Assembly: GCA_935421135.1 (NCBI GenBank)
Contig: OW285189.1
Span: 372,001 to 436,000 of the forward strand
Length of the DNA: 64,000 nt
Direction of reading: 5' to 3'
Source: Bugulina stolonifera
Taxonomy: Eukaryota; Bryozoa; Gymnolaemata; Cheilostomatida; Bugulidae
Of the stretch, positions 11,415 to 23,358 are shown piece after piece (positions within the stretch are counted from its first letter, which is position 1; each line of letters starts with the position of its first letter). The notes beneath the pieces were generated by a model that worked only from the letters and a program-made list of their open reading frames with translations, had not been told where the DNA came from and did not search any database. A program made the translations under genes and the position numbers.

Positions 11415-13199
11415 CTGTATATTTTGGTAAAGTATAGCATAGAACAGTGTGAATAATAGGTATTTTGTTATTGGTATTTACCCATGAGCACACTGGTTGT
11501 TCAGTCAGTGTATGGAGCATCTAGCCCTTTGTGAGGTAAAAGTACACTATTAGCTATGTCCACTTTCACCAATAATACTATGATACATTAGCAGCAGATG
11601 GTGAGATATATTGTTGTCAAATCAACTATCTCTTTCTCCCTGTCACTGCAATGTGAAATAGTTATACCATGTTATAGCCTGCTTTAGAGCTGCAGTGTGA
11701 ATTCTTGTATCTGTTGAAATGCATTAGTATTCTGCTAGATCTACAGTACATTGCATCGTGATAGAAAGTTGGTCTAGTTGTAACGTTTGTTGAAATGAGA
11801 CTAATTTAAAAATATGAACATCCTTCTATCTAGACAAAATGTTTACTAACATCATGGGCTTGTAATATTCTTGCAATTCATGTAATGATTGAGCTTGGGG
11901 TAAAGTTTGAGGGCCGCTCACAGTGAGACAGTGTATATGGTGAAGTATGTGTATAGCATAGAACAGTTTGAATAATAGGTCCTTTGTTATTGGTGTTTAT
12001 TCAATAATACATGTACAATGGTCAGTCAGTCAGTGTATGGAGCATCTAGCCCTCTGTGAGGTACAAGTACTAATAGCTATGTCCACTTTCACCAATAATA
12101 CTATGATACATTAGCAGCAGATGGTGAGATATATTGTTGTCAAATCAACTATCTCTTTCTCCCTGTCACTGCAATGTGAAATAGTTATACCATGTTATAG
12201 CCTGCTTTAGAGCTGCAGTGTGAATTCTTGTATCTGTTGAAATGCATTACTATTCTGCTAGATCTACAGTACATTACATCGTGATAGGAAGTTGGTCTAG
12301 TTGTAACGTTTGTTGAAATGAGACTAATTTAAAAATATGAACATCCTTCTATCTAGACAAAATGTTTACTAACATCATGGGCTTGTAATATTCTTGCAAT
12401 TCATGTAATGATTGAGCTTGGGGTAAAGTTTGAGGGCCGCTCACAGTGAGACAGTGTATATGGTGAAGTATGTGTATAGCATAGAACAGTTTGAATAATA
12501 GGTCCTTTGTTATTGGTGTTTATTCAATAATACATGTACAATGGTCAGTCAGTCAGTGTATGGAGCATCTAGCCCTCTGTGAGGTACAAGTACTAATAGC
12601 TATGTCCACTTTCACCAATAATACTATGGTACATTAGCAGCAGATGGTGAGATATATTGTTGTCAAATCAACCCTGTCTTTCTCGCTGTCACTGCAATGA
12701 GAAATAGTTATACCATGCTATAGCCTACTTTGAAGCTGAAGTGTGAATTCTTGTATTTGTTGAAATTTGTTAGTATCCTGCTAGTTCTACTTTATATTGT
12801 GATAGGAAGTTGGTCTACTTGTAACATTTGCTAGAATAAGCCCAATGCTTTCATAGTGCTGCATAGTACTCAAAACATGGGTCACTTTTCTGTTCATCCA
12901 GATACCCCACCTGTCCGAATTACAGATGTTACACAATGCCAACACTGTGCACTAGGTCAAACATTGGTGCTCATGGTAATATTGGTGAAAGTGACTAGCT
13001 AATTATAGTACTTGTACCTCACAGAGGGCTAGATGCTCCGTACACTGACTGACTGACCATTGTACATGTATTATTGAATAAATACCAATAACAAAGGACC
13101 TATTATTCCAGCTGTTCTATGCTATACACATACTTCACCATAACACACTGTCTCACTGTGAGCAGCCCTCAAATGTTGCCCCAAGCTAACTTGGTAAAG

Positions 13200-13465
13200 G
13201 GACAATTCGAAAAAGACAGTTCGAAACAGGACGTTTCACAACTGGACAGTTCAAAACAGGACAGTTCGAAACTGTGTAGATTACATTTAGAAGAACACAA
13301 CTTGCAAATAATTAATTTAATTAACTAAATAGAGAAAATAATATTCAAAATAAAAATTAGTTGAAATCTGGTGGTTGGGATTTGGGGTTAGGCGTTTCGA
13401 ACTGTCCAGTGTTGAACTGTCCACTTTCGAAACGTCCTGTTTCGAACTGTCTTTTTTTAACAGTC
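13200..13465. mobile_element. Foldback element, first copy
   Basis: The inverted arms of ~74 bp are 13200-13274 and 13392-13465. They are made of degenerate repeats of GGACAGTTCGAAAC and its complement, around an AT-rich loop. The element interrupts the host repeat at an AGCT (CAAGCT before, TTCAGCTCAATC after); copies at 16340 and 18070 lack it. Confidence 0.75.
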
Positions 13466-14693
13466 GCATATTCAGCTCAATCATTACATGAATTGTAAGA
13501 ATACTACAAGTCCATGAAGTTTAGTAAACATTTTTTTCTGGACAGAACTGGTTGGCAAAATATAGTTTTACATCAGACTTTAATACTTCTTATGGCAAAT
13601 TAGCAGCAGATGATGAGATATATTGTTGTCAAATCAACTATCTCTTTCTCCCTGTCACTGCAAAGAGAAATAGTTATACCATATATGTTATAGCCTGCTT
13701 TAGAGCTGCAGTGTGAATTCTTGTATTTGTTAAAATGCATTAGTATTCTGCTAGATCTACAGTACATTACATTGTGATAGGAAGTTGGTCTAGTTGTAAC
13801 GTTTGTTGAAATGAGACTAATTTAAAAATATGAACATCCTTCTATCTAGACAAAATGTTTACTAACATCATGGGCTTGTAATATTCTTGCAATTCATGTA
13901 ATGATTGAGCTTGGGGTAAAGTTTGAGGGCCGCTCACAGTGAGACAGTGTATTATGGTGAAGTATGTGTATAGCATAGAACAGTTTGAATAATAGGTCCT
14001 TTGTTATTGGTGTTTATTCAATAATACATGTACAATGGTCAGTCAGTCAGTGTATGGAGCATCTAGCCCTCTGTGAGGTACAAGTACTAATAGCTATGTC
14101 CACTTTCACCAATAATACTATGATACATTAGCAGCAGATGGTGAGATATATTGTTGTCAAATCAACCCTGTCTTTCTCCCTGTCACTGCAATGAGAAATA
14201 GTTATACCATGTTATAGCCTACTTTGAAGCTGAAGTGTGAATTCTTGTATTTGTTGAAATTTGTTAGTATCCTGCTAGTTCTACTTTATATTGTGATAGG
14301 AAGTTGGTCTACTTGTAACATTTGCTAGAATAAGCCCAATGCTTTCATAGTGCTGCATAGTACTCAAAACATGGGTCAGTTTTCTGTTCATCCAGATACC
14401 CCACCTGTCCGAATTATAGATATTACACAATGCCAACACTGTGCAGTAGTTCAAACATTGGTGCTCATGGTAATATTGGTGAAAGTGACTAGCTAATTAT
14501 AGTACTTGTACCTCACAAAGGGCTAGATGCTCCATACACTGACTGACCGACCATTGTACATGTATTTTTGAATAAATACCAATAACAAAGGACCTATTAT
14601 TCCAGCTGTTCTAAGCTATACACATACTACACCATAACACACTGTCTCACTGTGAGCAGCCCTCAAATGTTACCTCAAGCTAACTTGGTAAAG

Positions 14694-14973
14694 GGACAAT
14701 TCGAAAAAGACAGTTCGAAACAGGACGTTTCACAACTGGACAGTTCAAAACAGGACAGTTCGAAACTGTGTAGATTACATTAAGAAAAACACAACTTGCA
14801 AATAATTAATTTTAATCAATTAATTTAATTAACTAAATAGAGAAAATAATATTCAAAATGAAAATTAGTTGAAATCTGGTGGTTGGGATTTGGGGTTAGG
14901 CGTTTCGAACTGTCCGGTGTTGAACTGTCCACTTTCGAAACGTCCTGTTTCGAACTGTCTTTTTTGAACAGTC
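14694..14973. mobile_element. Foldback element, second copy
   Basis: Nearly identical to the 13200-13465 copy and at the same host position, with about 12-15 bp extra in the AT-rich loop. The insertion therefore predates the ~1.5-kb duplication of the host repeat. Confidence 0.75.
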
Positions 14974-15680
14974 GCATATTCAGCTCAATCATAACATGAA
15001 TTGTAAGAATACTACAAGTCCATGAAGTTTAGTAAACATTTTTTTCTGGACAGAACTGGTTGGCAAAATATAGTTTTACATCAGACTTTAATACTTCTTA
15101 TGGCAAATTAGCAGCAGATGATGAGATATATTGTTGTCAAATCAACTATCTCTTTCTCCCTGTCACTGCAAAGAGAAATAGTTATACCATGTTATAGCCT
15201 GCTTTAGAGCTGCAGTGTAAATTCTTGTATTTGTTGAAATGCATTAGTATTCTGCTAGATCTACAGTACATTGCATCGTGATAGGAAGTGGTCTAGTTGT
15301 AACTTTGTTGAAATGGGACTAATTTAAAATATGAACATCCTTCTGTCTAGACAAAATGTTTACTAGCATCATGGACTTGTAATATTCTTGCAATTCATGT
15401 AATGATTGAGCTTGGGGTAAAGTTTGAGGGCCCCTCACAGTGAGACAGTGTGTTATGGTGAAGTACATGTATGGCATAGAACAGTTTGAATAATAGGTCC
15501 TTTGTTATTGGTATTTATTCAATAATACATGTACAATGGTCAGTCAGTTGGTGTATGGAGCATCTAGCCCTCTGTGAGGTACAAGTACTATAATTAGCTA
15601 GTCACTTTCACCAATAATACTATGATACATTAGCAGCAGATGGTGAGATATATTGTTGTCAAATCAACCCTGTCTTTCTC

Positions 15681-15850
15681 CTGTTAGGTGCAGTAGTGGA
15701 GAAATTTGGATAACCTTAGTTCCTTGTTTGTGGTTGGGGTTTGGGGTAAGGGTGGTCAACCAGCAAAATATAGAGATGACAACTTCCCCTGCTTCATTTT
15801 TGGTGAAGAACAAAGGCTATCTCAAATTTCTCCACTTCTGCACCTAACTC
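15681..15850. mobile_element. 170-bp MITE with 8-bp target duplication (hAT-like)
   Basis: Near-perfect terminal inverted repeats of about 26 bp lie at the ends (TGTTAGGTGCAG, one mismatch, then AGTGGAGAAATTTG). The host octamer TCTTTCTC is present on both sides (15673-15680 and 15851-15858), while sister copies of the host repeat have it once. An 8-bp duplication is characteristic of hAT-family transposition; the small size and lack of coding capacity fit a MITE. Two overlapping short open frames inside it are not considered real. Confidence 0.8.
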
Positions 15851-18463
15851 TCTTTCTCGCTGTCACTGCAATGAGAAATAGTTATACCATGTTATAGCCT
15901 GCTTTGGAGCTGAAGCGTGACATCTTGTATTTGTTGAAATGCGTTAGTATCCTGCTAGTTCTACTTTATATTGTGATAGGAAGTTGGTCTACTTGTAACA
16001 TTTGCTAAAATAAGCCCAATGTTTTCATAGTGCTGCATAGTACTCCAAACATGGGTCAGTTTTCTGTTCATCCAGATACCCCACCTGTCCGAATTACAGA
16101 TATTACACAATGTCAACACTGTGCACTAGGTCAAACATTGGTGCTCATGGTAATATTGGTGAAAGTGACTAGCTAATTATAGTACTTGTACCTCACAGAG
16201 GGCTAGATGCTCCATACACTGACTGACTGACCATTGTACATGTATTATTGAATAAATACCAATAACAAAGGACCTATTATTCAAACTGTTCTATGCTATA
16301 CACATACTTCACCATATCACACTGTCTCACTGTGAGCAGCCCTCAAACTTTACCCCAAGCTCAATCATTACATGAATTGCAAGAATATTACAAGTCCCTG
16401 ATGCTAGTAAACATTTTGTCTAGACAGAAGGATGTTCATATTTTTAAATTGGTCTCATTTTAACAAACGTTACAACTAGACCACTTCCTATCACGATGTA
16501 ATGTACTGTAGATCTAGCAGAATACTAATGCATTTCAACAAATACAAGAATTCACACTGCAGCTCTAAAGCAGGCTATAACATATGGTATAACTATTTCT
16601 CTTTGCAGTGACAGGGAGAAAGAGATAGTTGATTTGACAACAATATTTCTCATCATCTGCTGCTATGTATCATAGTATTATTGGTGAAAGTGGACATAGC
16701 TATTAGTACTTGTACCTCTGGAGGGCTAGATGCTCCATACACTGACTGACTGACCATTGTACTTGTATTATTGAATAAATACCAATAACAAAGGACCTAT
16801 TATTCAAACTGTTATATGCTATACATGTACTTCACCATAACACACTGTCTCACTGTGAGCAGCCCTCAAACTTTACCCCAAGCTCAATCATTACATGAAT
16901 TGTAAGAATACTACAAGTCCATGAAGTTTAGTAAACATTATTTTCTGGACAGAACTGGTTGGCAAAATAAAGTTTTACATCAGGCTTTAATACTTCTTAT
17001 GGCAAATTAGCAGCAGATGATGAGATATATTGTTGTCAAATCAACTATCTCTTTCTCCCTGCCACTGCAAAGAGAAATAGTTATACCATGTTATAGCCTG
17101 CTTTAGAGCTGCAGTGTGAATTCTTGTATTTGTTGAAATGCATTAGTATTCTGCTAGATCTACAGTACATTGCATCGTGATAGGAAGTGGTCTAGTTGTA
17201 ACGTTTGTTGAAATGAGACTAATTTAAAAATATGAACACTCTTCTGTCTAAACAAAATGTTTACTAGCATCATGGACTTGTAATATTCTTACAATTCATG
17301 TAATGATTGAGCTTGGGGTAACATTTGAGGGCTGCTCACAGTGAGACAGTGTGTTATGGTGAAGTATGTGTATAGCATATAACAGTTTGAATAATAGGTC
17401 CTTTGTTATTGGTGTTTATTCAATAATACATGTACAATGGTCAGTCAGTCAGTGTATGGAGCATCTAGCCCTCTGTGAGGTACAAGTACTAATATCTATG
17501 TCCACTTTCACCAATAATACTATGATACATTAGCAGCAGATGGTGAGATATATTGTTGTCAAATCAACCCTGTCTTTCTCGCTGTCACTGCAATGAGAAA
17601 TAGTTATACCATGTTATAGCCTACTTTGAAGCTGAAGTGTGAATTCTTGTATTTGTTGAAATTTGTTAGTATCCTGCTAGTTCTACTTTATATTGTGATA
17701 GGAAGTTGGTCTACTTGTAACATTTGCTAAAATAAGCCCAATGCTTTCATAGTGCTGCATAGTACTCAAAACATGGGTCAGTTTTCTGTTCATCCAGATA
17801 CCCCACCTGTCCGAATTACAGATGTTACACAATGTCAACACTGGGCACTAGGTCAAACATTGGTGCTCATGGTAATATTGGTGAAAGTGACTAGCTAATT
17901 ATAGTACTTGTACCTCACAGAGGGCTAGATGCTCCATACACTGACTGACCGACCATTGTACATGTATTTTTGAATAAATACCAATAACAAAGGACCTATT
18001 ATTCCAGCTGTTCTAAGCTATACACATACTACACCATAACACACTGTCTCACTGTGAGCAGCCCTCAAATGTTACCCCAAGCTCAATCATTACATGAATT
18101 GTAAGAATATTACAAGTCCATGATGCTAGTAAACATTTTGTTTAGACAGAAGAGTGTTCATATTTTTAAATTAGTCTCATTTCAACAAACGTTACAACTA
18201 GACCACTTTATCTGGCTAACTGGCAATAAAAGCGTAGGAACTGAATATAAGAGCAGCATAGCTACTAGATATATTATATTATGATTTAGGTTATTCAAAA
18301 ACTGTAAACATCACATATTCAACAGTCATATAATTTCATACTCTTCACATTCAATTACATGAGTGCTATTAGTACAGTACCACAAATATTTCTCTTACAT
18401 AAATCCATATGATGTTAATGGGTAAAGTGAATGTACATGTAGATTGCTATTTATGTCATTTGG

Positions 18464-19460
18464 TTATGCATTGTAAATGGAATGATCTCTATGGTCACCT
18501 AAATATAATTGTTGGAAAGTTTGCATACCAAATCTCACAGCACGCTGCAGGCTAAAGAAATAGTGCCGCTGACCCCAATTTGATATATGGACACCATCAG
18601 TATCCATATATCTCACTAGACGTCTGTCAAGAAAGTAAAACTTCTTAGAGTCAGAAGCACGTACTGTATCTGCGAGCGCCAGATTGAATTGGCGAGCTAG
18701 CTCATGAAAGCCTTGCGGCACTCGGCGGGATCCTTCTCTCCTCATGACCACCGAGGTAAACACTATAACTGTTGCTGTGCCCTCAAGTCTTTGCAACAAC
18801 CTCTTTGCAGCTTCGATAGGGTTGACTTTTCCTATGTCGTTGCCTCCACAGCACACAACTATGATGTCCATGTAGTTTTTTGGGATCTGAAACATTGGAA
18901 CAAACATTCATCTCCAGTGTGTTGAATTTAAAGAAAAACATTATGGATTGCTAACATGGAGTGGAGTAGATTTTCGAAACACATGCATCAAAACACAACA
19001 TTGTTTGAAAGCTGAACTCACAGGACAAGTTGTTACGCGTGCACCAGGTCGACTTATTAGATTCACATGTGAAGTGTTCTCCAATTGGAAAGCGTATCCA
19101 TTTTTCTAAAATTAATAACAAAAACAAGACATCCTTCAACATCGACATTTACAGTACAAGCATGTTCATACAAATTGTGATAGTAAGCTATAATATGCTT
19201 TGATCATGGTTTCAGATGGCAATACGACCTCTTGGCTCCCAATAGGTGCCAAAGTGAATTTACATTGTAAAGGCTACCAATACATGGTTAAAGATTTACT
19301 CCACATAGTTCAATAATATCAAAAATAAATAGTGGCTACATGCAAAAGAATTACACTGAATGCCATGAACATGACTGTTTATAGTGTTATTTACCTTGAT
19401 ATAGGAGGCAAGTCTTCTTACATAACTGTCTCCAACTATTGCAATTTTCATTATTTTAAG
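18464..19460 (-). CDS. SGNH/GDSL-type hydrolase
   Basis: Exons are 19460-19395 (start codon at 19451 if this is the first exon), 19105-19022 and 18886-18464, with introns of 289 and 135 bp. All junctions are phase 0, with donors AAG/GTAAAT and CCT/GTGAGT and acceptors ATTTTAG and ATGTTTCAG. From Met at 19451 the protein is 187 residues. Block I is MKIAIVGDSYVRR, with nucleophile Ser9. Block II is SRPGAR, with Gly40. Block III is CCGGND, with Asn63. Block V is DTDGVHIS, with Asp144 and His147. This is the full catalytic set of the SGNH fold (esterases, lipases, acetylhydrolases), and the length suits a compact single domain. There is no signal peptide from this start. The substrate is unknown; similar domains occur in some metazoan retroelements and in stand-alone esterases. 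A 5' extension is described at 20057-20728. Confidence 0.8.
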
Positions 19461-20056
19461 CTGTATAGTTTGTACTGTAGATATTCAAGAATTCAAATTG
19501 GTGACACTTGCTAAGCAAAATACCAAACAGTATTAATTAACTTGCATTAAGCATTAATACGAATATATTTCTTCGCTTGTCCAACAGAGTTGTACCCTAA
19601 TCGGTAACACAATAGACTAATAGTTTGCACCTCAAACAAAGTAATTAAATTAATTTAAAGCTGCATCCTATACGTTGACCAAAATTAATAAAAAAACAAC
19701 TGGAATTTAACAAAAAAAACTTGCAGCATCGATTTATCACATGTTCATGGTGTCATAATGCAATGTTTTATGCTCCAACCTTCAATCCGAGAAAAAATTT
19801 TCAACTTTACACACTGCAAGTTATACTTGAGACATTTACTACTACATTTAGAAAATAGAAACATGATATGTACCTTTCTATTTGGCTAACTTTCTTCTGG
19901 TTTGACTCTACACGATAAACACACCCAGACTAAAATTTGTCAGAACAGGCTGTACCTTTATATAGGCAGGTAAATATAATTCAATGAGATGTAATGGAAT
20001 GTTTAGTCCTAGTTTACAGAGATATTGTAGCTGAAATTTTTGGTTAGCTATGATAC

Positions 20057-20728
20057 CTGTTGTACTTTGCCATCTAAGCAAACACAGAAGGTAATAATTA
20101 TAGGCTCCCATCTCACCATATCCAACGAAAGTAGTGGAGTCAATCAAGGACATTTGAAGAGTTAGAAGATAATCTAGACACCAAACCTTCTGAACACTTT
20201 GTTTGAAGTATTACAAAGCATAGATTATGAAGATTTGTACTTAGACTTGGTGCTTAGTGATTATTGAAGTCCCATGAAATGTTCAGCTTTTCCACAACAC
20301 TGAAATAGTTCAACAATTTGAGGAGTTTTAGCAAGGTAGGATTGGTGTGTTACTATTTCAAGTTAGCCTCACAAAAGTTAGACTTCCAACTACCTAAACT
20401 AACTAGATAATTCACTCCAAATAGTTAATGAAGTTTTTTTACTCTCAGAACCAGAGGATGCTCTGCAGCAAATTAAATATCAACATACATTAGAATGACT
20501 CCAACATTCAGTTGTGTTGCCTTATTCAACTTGATAAAACATGATAGATAGATAATCAAGGACAACATCCTTCAGTGTCTCTGCCATACCTACAATAATA
20601 TATTGTGGTTTAGCACTAGTCACTCTGGTTTTGCAGCAATAACGCAAGTTGCCTGCAAGGACATAGGTTCCGCCAATGACCTGGAGGGGAGGTTTTTTGT
20701 CCCGGAAAATGTTTTCACTCTGTGCCAT
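20057..20728 (-). CDS. Candidate 5' exons of the SGNH hydrolase gene
   Basis: An open frame starts at the ATG at 20728 (MAQSENIFRDKKPPLQ...) and has a donor-like GTAG/GTATGG ending the exon at 20590. A 57-nt exon (20173-20117; acceptor GTCTAG, donor ATG/GTGAGA) rejoins as G+AT, giving Asp. A 17-nt microexon (20073-20057; acceptor TTGCTTAG, donor CAG/GTATCA) rejoins the same way. It leaves phase 0, matching the acceptor ATACAG at 19460. All six exons then sum to 786 nt: 261 codons and a stop. Alternatively, 20728-20522 is a separate 68-residue frame. The phase agreement is seen directly; use of the microexon is inference. Confidence 0.35.
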
Positions 20729-20739
20729 ATCGAACTATA

Positions 20740-20860
20740 ATGATATCCAGCTCTAGTAGCTGTGGTGGCCCCTCGGCTCGCTCTGCCACTGGGCAGCCGC
20801 GTTAAAGAACTATGTTTGGCCTCACGGATATTATCATTATTATTCGTTAATTGATAGCAT
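20740..20860. promoter_or_regulatory. GC/CpG-richer patch, possible promoter
   Basis: Short stretch with several CpGs (CCTCGGCTCGC, CAGCCGCG) in otherwise AT-rich DNA. It lies immediately upstream of the ATG at 20728 on the minus strand, where a promoter would be expected. No TATA box or other defined element could be assigned. Confidence 0.25.
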
Positions 20861-22108
20861 CACTTCCTCCAGATTATTCTGAGCAGGGTCTCGATGCTTT
20901 CTGAGAAACTGATGTCTTTAAAGTGAAAGTATGGTACTGGACTTTGGGTGCATTATTCATAGATATAGCATGTATCATGCTGGTCATTGCTTCAGGTCTG
21001 GCTAGTTACACTAATTCCTTAGACAAGGAGACATCAGTTTGAGCTAGGCAACCAACAAAAGTCAAAGAACTCCTACATTGTATATATAGAAATAATATTA
21101 CTGCTCTTGCATCTGGTTTAATTGTCACACACATAGATGTACATGTAAGTAATGTTAATGTACATGTATAATAAGGAAGCACCAAATTTGAAGAGAATAG
21201 GTTGAACAATAGCTACAGTAATGTTATGTTGCTTGTCTGTAAAAAGTACATGTAGACAAGATACTGAAGCTATCACTTGTGTGTATTGCCCTTGGCCCTA
21301 CATCAAATGCCAGCACAATTATACACTAGCAAAAATATGAAACTAAATGTTTATGCACTTTGTACGATATTGAAATGTTTGACTTGGCCACTGTTAGTTT
21401 CTGATTGTAAAAATTTTAAATAGCTGACCAGCAGGTTGAATATGCAATACATGTCCTGTACATGCACATGTATTGCTACTGTGAGCGGTTGAGACCGGCC
21501 CTGTTTCTAGGTCTGAGCTTGTATACACAATTTCTGACTGCACTAGCTGTACATGTACAATAAATTACTGTAGACCGAGAGACTCTAATACACGCAAGTT
21601 TCTATTAATAATTAATAGAGAAAGTTCTACATGTAGCTATACTTATTCAGTTCATGTCGCTATGATGAAATTTAACTGTCTCTCTTTGTATAGGCTAATG
21701 TGTAAATTCAAACCACAGCAACTTTCTCTAAAATGGGTAGCAAAATTTTGTTATGATGACTTTATGCTTGTTTCTCTAAAAGATTTTAAATCTTTAACTC
21801 CTGCACTATGATTATAGTACCATATTTAAAGTGTGATACTGAACAGCTTGGCCTGCAACACACGTATTGCACATGTACTACAAATATAATATTATACTTT
21901 AATTGTCTTGCCCACCAAACTCAAATGATTGAGACTGCCAGTAACTCTATGTGATGAATGTTATAGGTACATGTAGCATTATCGTTCACAAAAAGTTTTC
22001 ACAATAATAGTAACTCAATTGTGGAAAATACATGTATTTGTGGCAGAATTTTGTTGTTGTAAATTAACAGAATTTGTGACATGCATGCAATCATGTACTT
22101 TGCTATAG
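20861..22108. other. Non-coding region
   Basis: No convincing frames or repeats. Several TACATGTA palindromes (for example around 21130-21165 and 21450-21470). Confidence 0.45.
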
Positions 22109-22348
22109 ATGTGGATGTTCCTGCTATATGCAGTACTTCTAGCACGGCTGGCATACGAGCATTATTGATACAAGAATCTGCAAAATCTGCAAAAAGGGCA
22201 GCTCAGACACCTTTTATGGTAGGATGCCTTTATAATGAAGTATGCAGCTAAAGAGTGGCAAATGTAGTGATGGACTGTTGCCATAGTCACAAGATGACTT
22301 CATTCCACGCGAACAGAGAGAAAATAGTAAGATGAAGTCGACTTACAG
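22109..22348 (+). CDS. Two linked exons of an unrecognised protein
   Basis: Exon 22109-22218 is preceded by TTTGCTATAG and followed by ATG/GTAGGA. After a two-base partial codon it reads 36 codons (VDVPAICSTSSTAGIRALL, then QESAKSAKRAAQTPFM). Exon 22287-22348 follows the acceptor TTGCCATAG in matching phase 0 (SQDDFIPREQRENSKMKS...) and could end at CAG/GTTCAA or run on. The composition is clearly protein-like, hydrophilic and possibly nuclear. Upstream and downstream exons were not identified. A further open stretch after an acceptor at 22549 ends at 22665 but does not fit phase cleanly. No family recognised. Confidence 0.4.
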
Positions 22349-23148
22349 GTTCAACCTCCTCATGCTTTGCAGAAAAAAAAAACCTTCAGCTCACTATATA
22401 GGCCTACATGTATTTTGGTGCACTGAGTAAGCTAACATGCACAAACAGTTAATCTAAATCGCTGATGACTGGAACTCAATATTATTAGGTTCTGTATAGG
22501 ATGTTGAACATTACATGTACATGTATGTGCAATGTCTCACTGTTACAGGGTTCATGTCTATGTTCAATGCAGCCCCTCTTAGGTTTGTTGAGTTTGTGCT
22601 ACTATAAGCAGAGTTGTGTCCTCTTGCCCAAACTTGACCAGCTAACACTATTCAATGCTGCTTAGAACACAGTTTTATTAATAAAGCTCAACTGTTTGCT
22701 TTATGACTTATATGAAATTTATTGTATTGTGGCCTGCTGTTCTAAATATAGCCTGTAGTGGAAAAGCATGGAATATGCATGTAAGGTTTTATGTACTTGC
22801 TGGTACAGATCTAGGGTAGTGAGATGCTGGTTCCTATGAAACCATAACAGCAATTCATGCTGCAATACCAGGACCACAACTACATGTAATCTTATCCAAA
22901 GAATTGTTTGCTGATAAAACATTGACAGGACTCAACTATGTGATATCATGCGTTACACATGGTTGTTAAATTAAGTGATTAAGCAGAGTTGCAAACTGAA
23001 TGATCTGTTATATTTTAGCAAACAATACAGAAAAATTTAAATTGTAATAGAAAATGCCTGCCCCAATGATGTAATGAAAAGGCAAAGTTTGACTAAAATT
23101 TACATAATCCCAACAGTATTTTAGTATTACAATGTAGTATACTGCCCC

Positions 23149-23358
23149 TTTCCACAAAAACAATGTAACTCACTATATTGTAATTTTACAGGAGAAGGCT
23201 AAACGCGTTTGAGTTGAGCCCTCCAATTGTATTAATCCTAGAGATGCAAACAAAATATATTCTGAACCAAAATTGCATTCTCTGTTTAATGGTACCATTT
23301 TTATTGCTGTATGTTGATTTGTTAACTAATTAATCCAGTTACATTGTTTTTGTGGAAA
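23149..23358. mobile_element. 210-bp foldback element with perfect 22-bp inverted ends
   Basis: The left end (23149-23170, beginning TTTCCACAAAAACAATG) is the exact reverse complement of the right end (23337-23358). The interior is AT-rich and non-coding. No target duplication is obvious. Related TTACAGTGTTTTTG/TTACATTGTTTTGG words recur at about 23420, 24725, 24770 and 24895, suggesting decayed copies. Confidence 0.65.

Larger units (their letters stand above)
11415..18206. repeat. Cluster of nested direct and inverted long repeats
   Basis: A sequence running from TTAGCAGCAGATG through the CTTTAGAGCTGCAG and GAGCTTGGGGTAAAGTTTG segments to the CAGTCAGTGTATGGAGC segment recurs in direct orientation. 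Its reverse complement follows after a central core. The core word CCACCTGTCCGAATT occurs four times (near 12907, 14401, 16081 and 17803, spacings ~1494, 1680 and 1722 bp). A partial ~521-bp direct tandem repeat lies at 11415-12456. Each composite is thus a long inverted repeat with arms of several hundred bp; 15110-16662 is the fullest. No transposase-like frame is present, so the elements look non-autonomous (foldback or long-terminal-inverted-repeat type). Nested insertions are listed separately. Confidence 0.9.

Noticed and set aside
13119..13328. 69-codon plus frame containing QLDSSKQDSSK
   Set aside because: It is the translated left arm of the foldback element (GGACAGTTCGAAAC subrepeats).
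15653..15897. Two overlapping ~64-codon plus frames
   Set aside because: They lie across the 170-bp MITE and its host repeat, with no coding signature.
19908..20153. 81-codon minus frame taken as one gene
   Set aside because: Only its first part fits an exon (20173-20117) and a microexon; the rest reads as intron-like AT-rich sequence.
22466..22490. CTGATGA word as a second hammerhead
   Set aside because: No stem II followed by GAAA and no pairing arms; only the 3314-3372 site satisfies the full fold.
22719..22922. 67-codon minus frame (MFYQQTILWIRL..)
   Set aside because: No splice context, domain or supporting neighbour; composition typical of chance frames.
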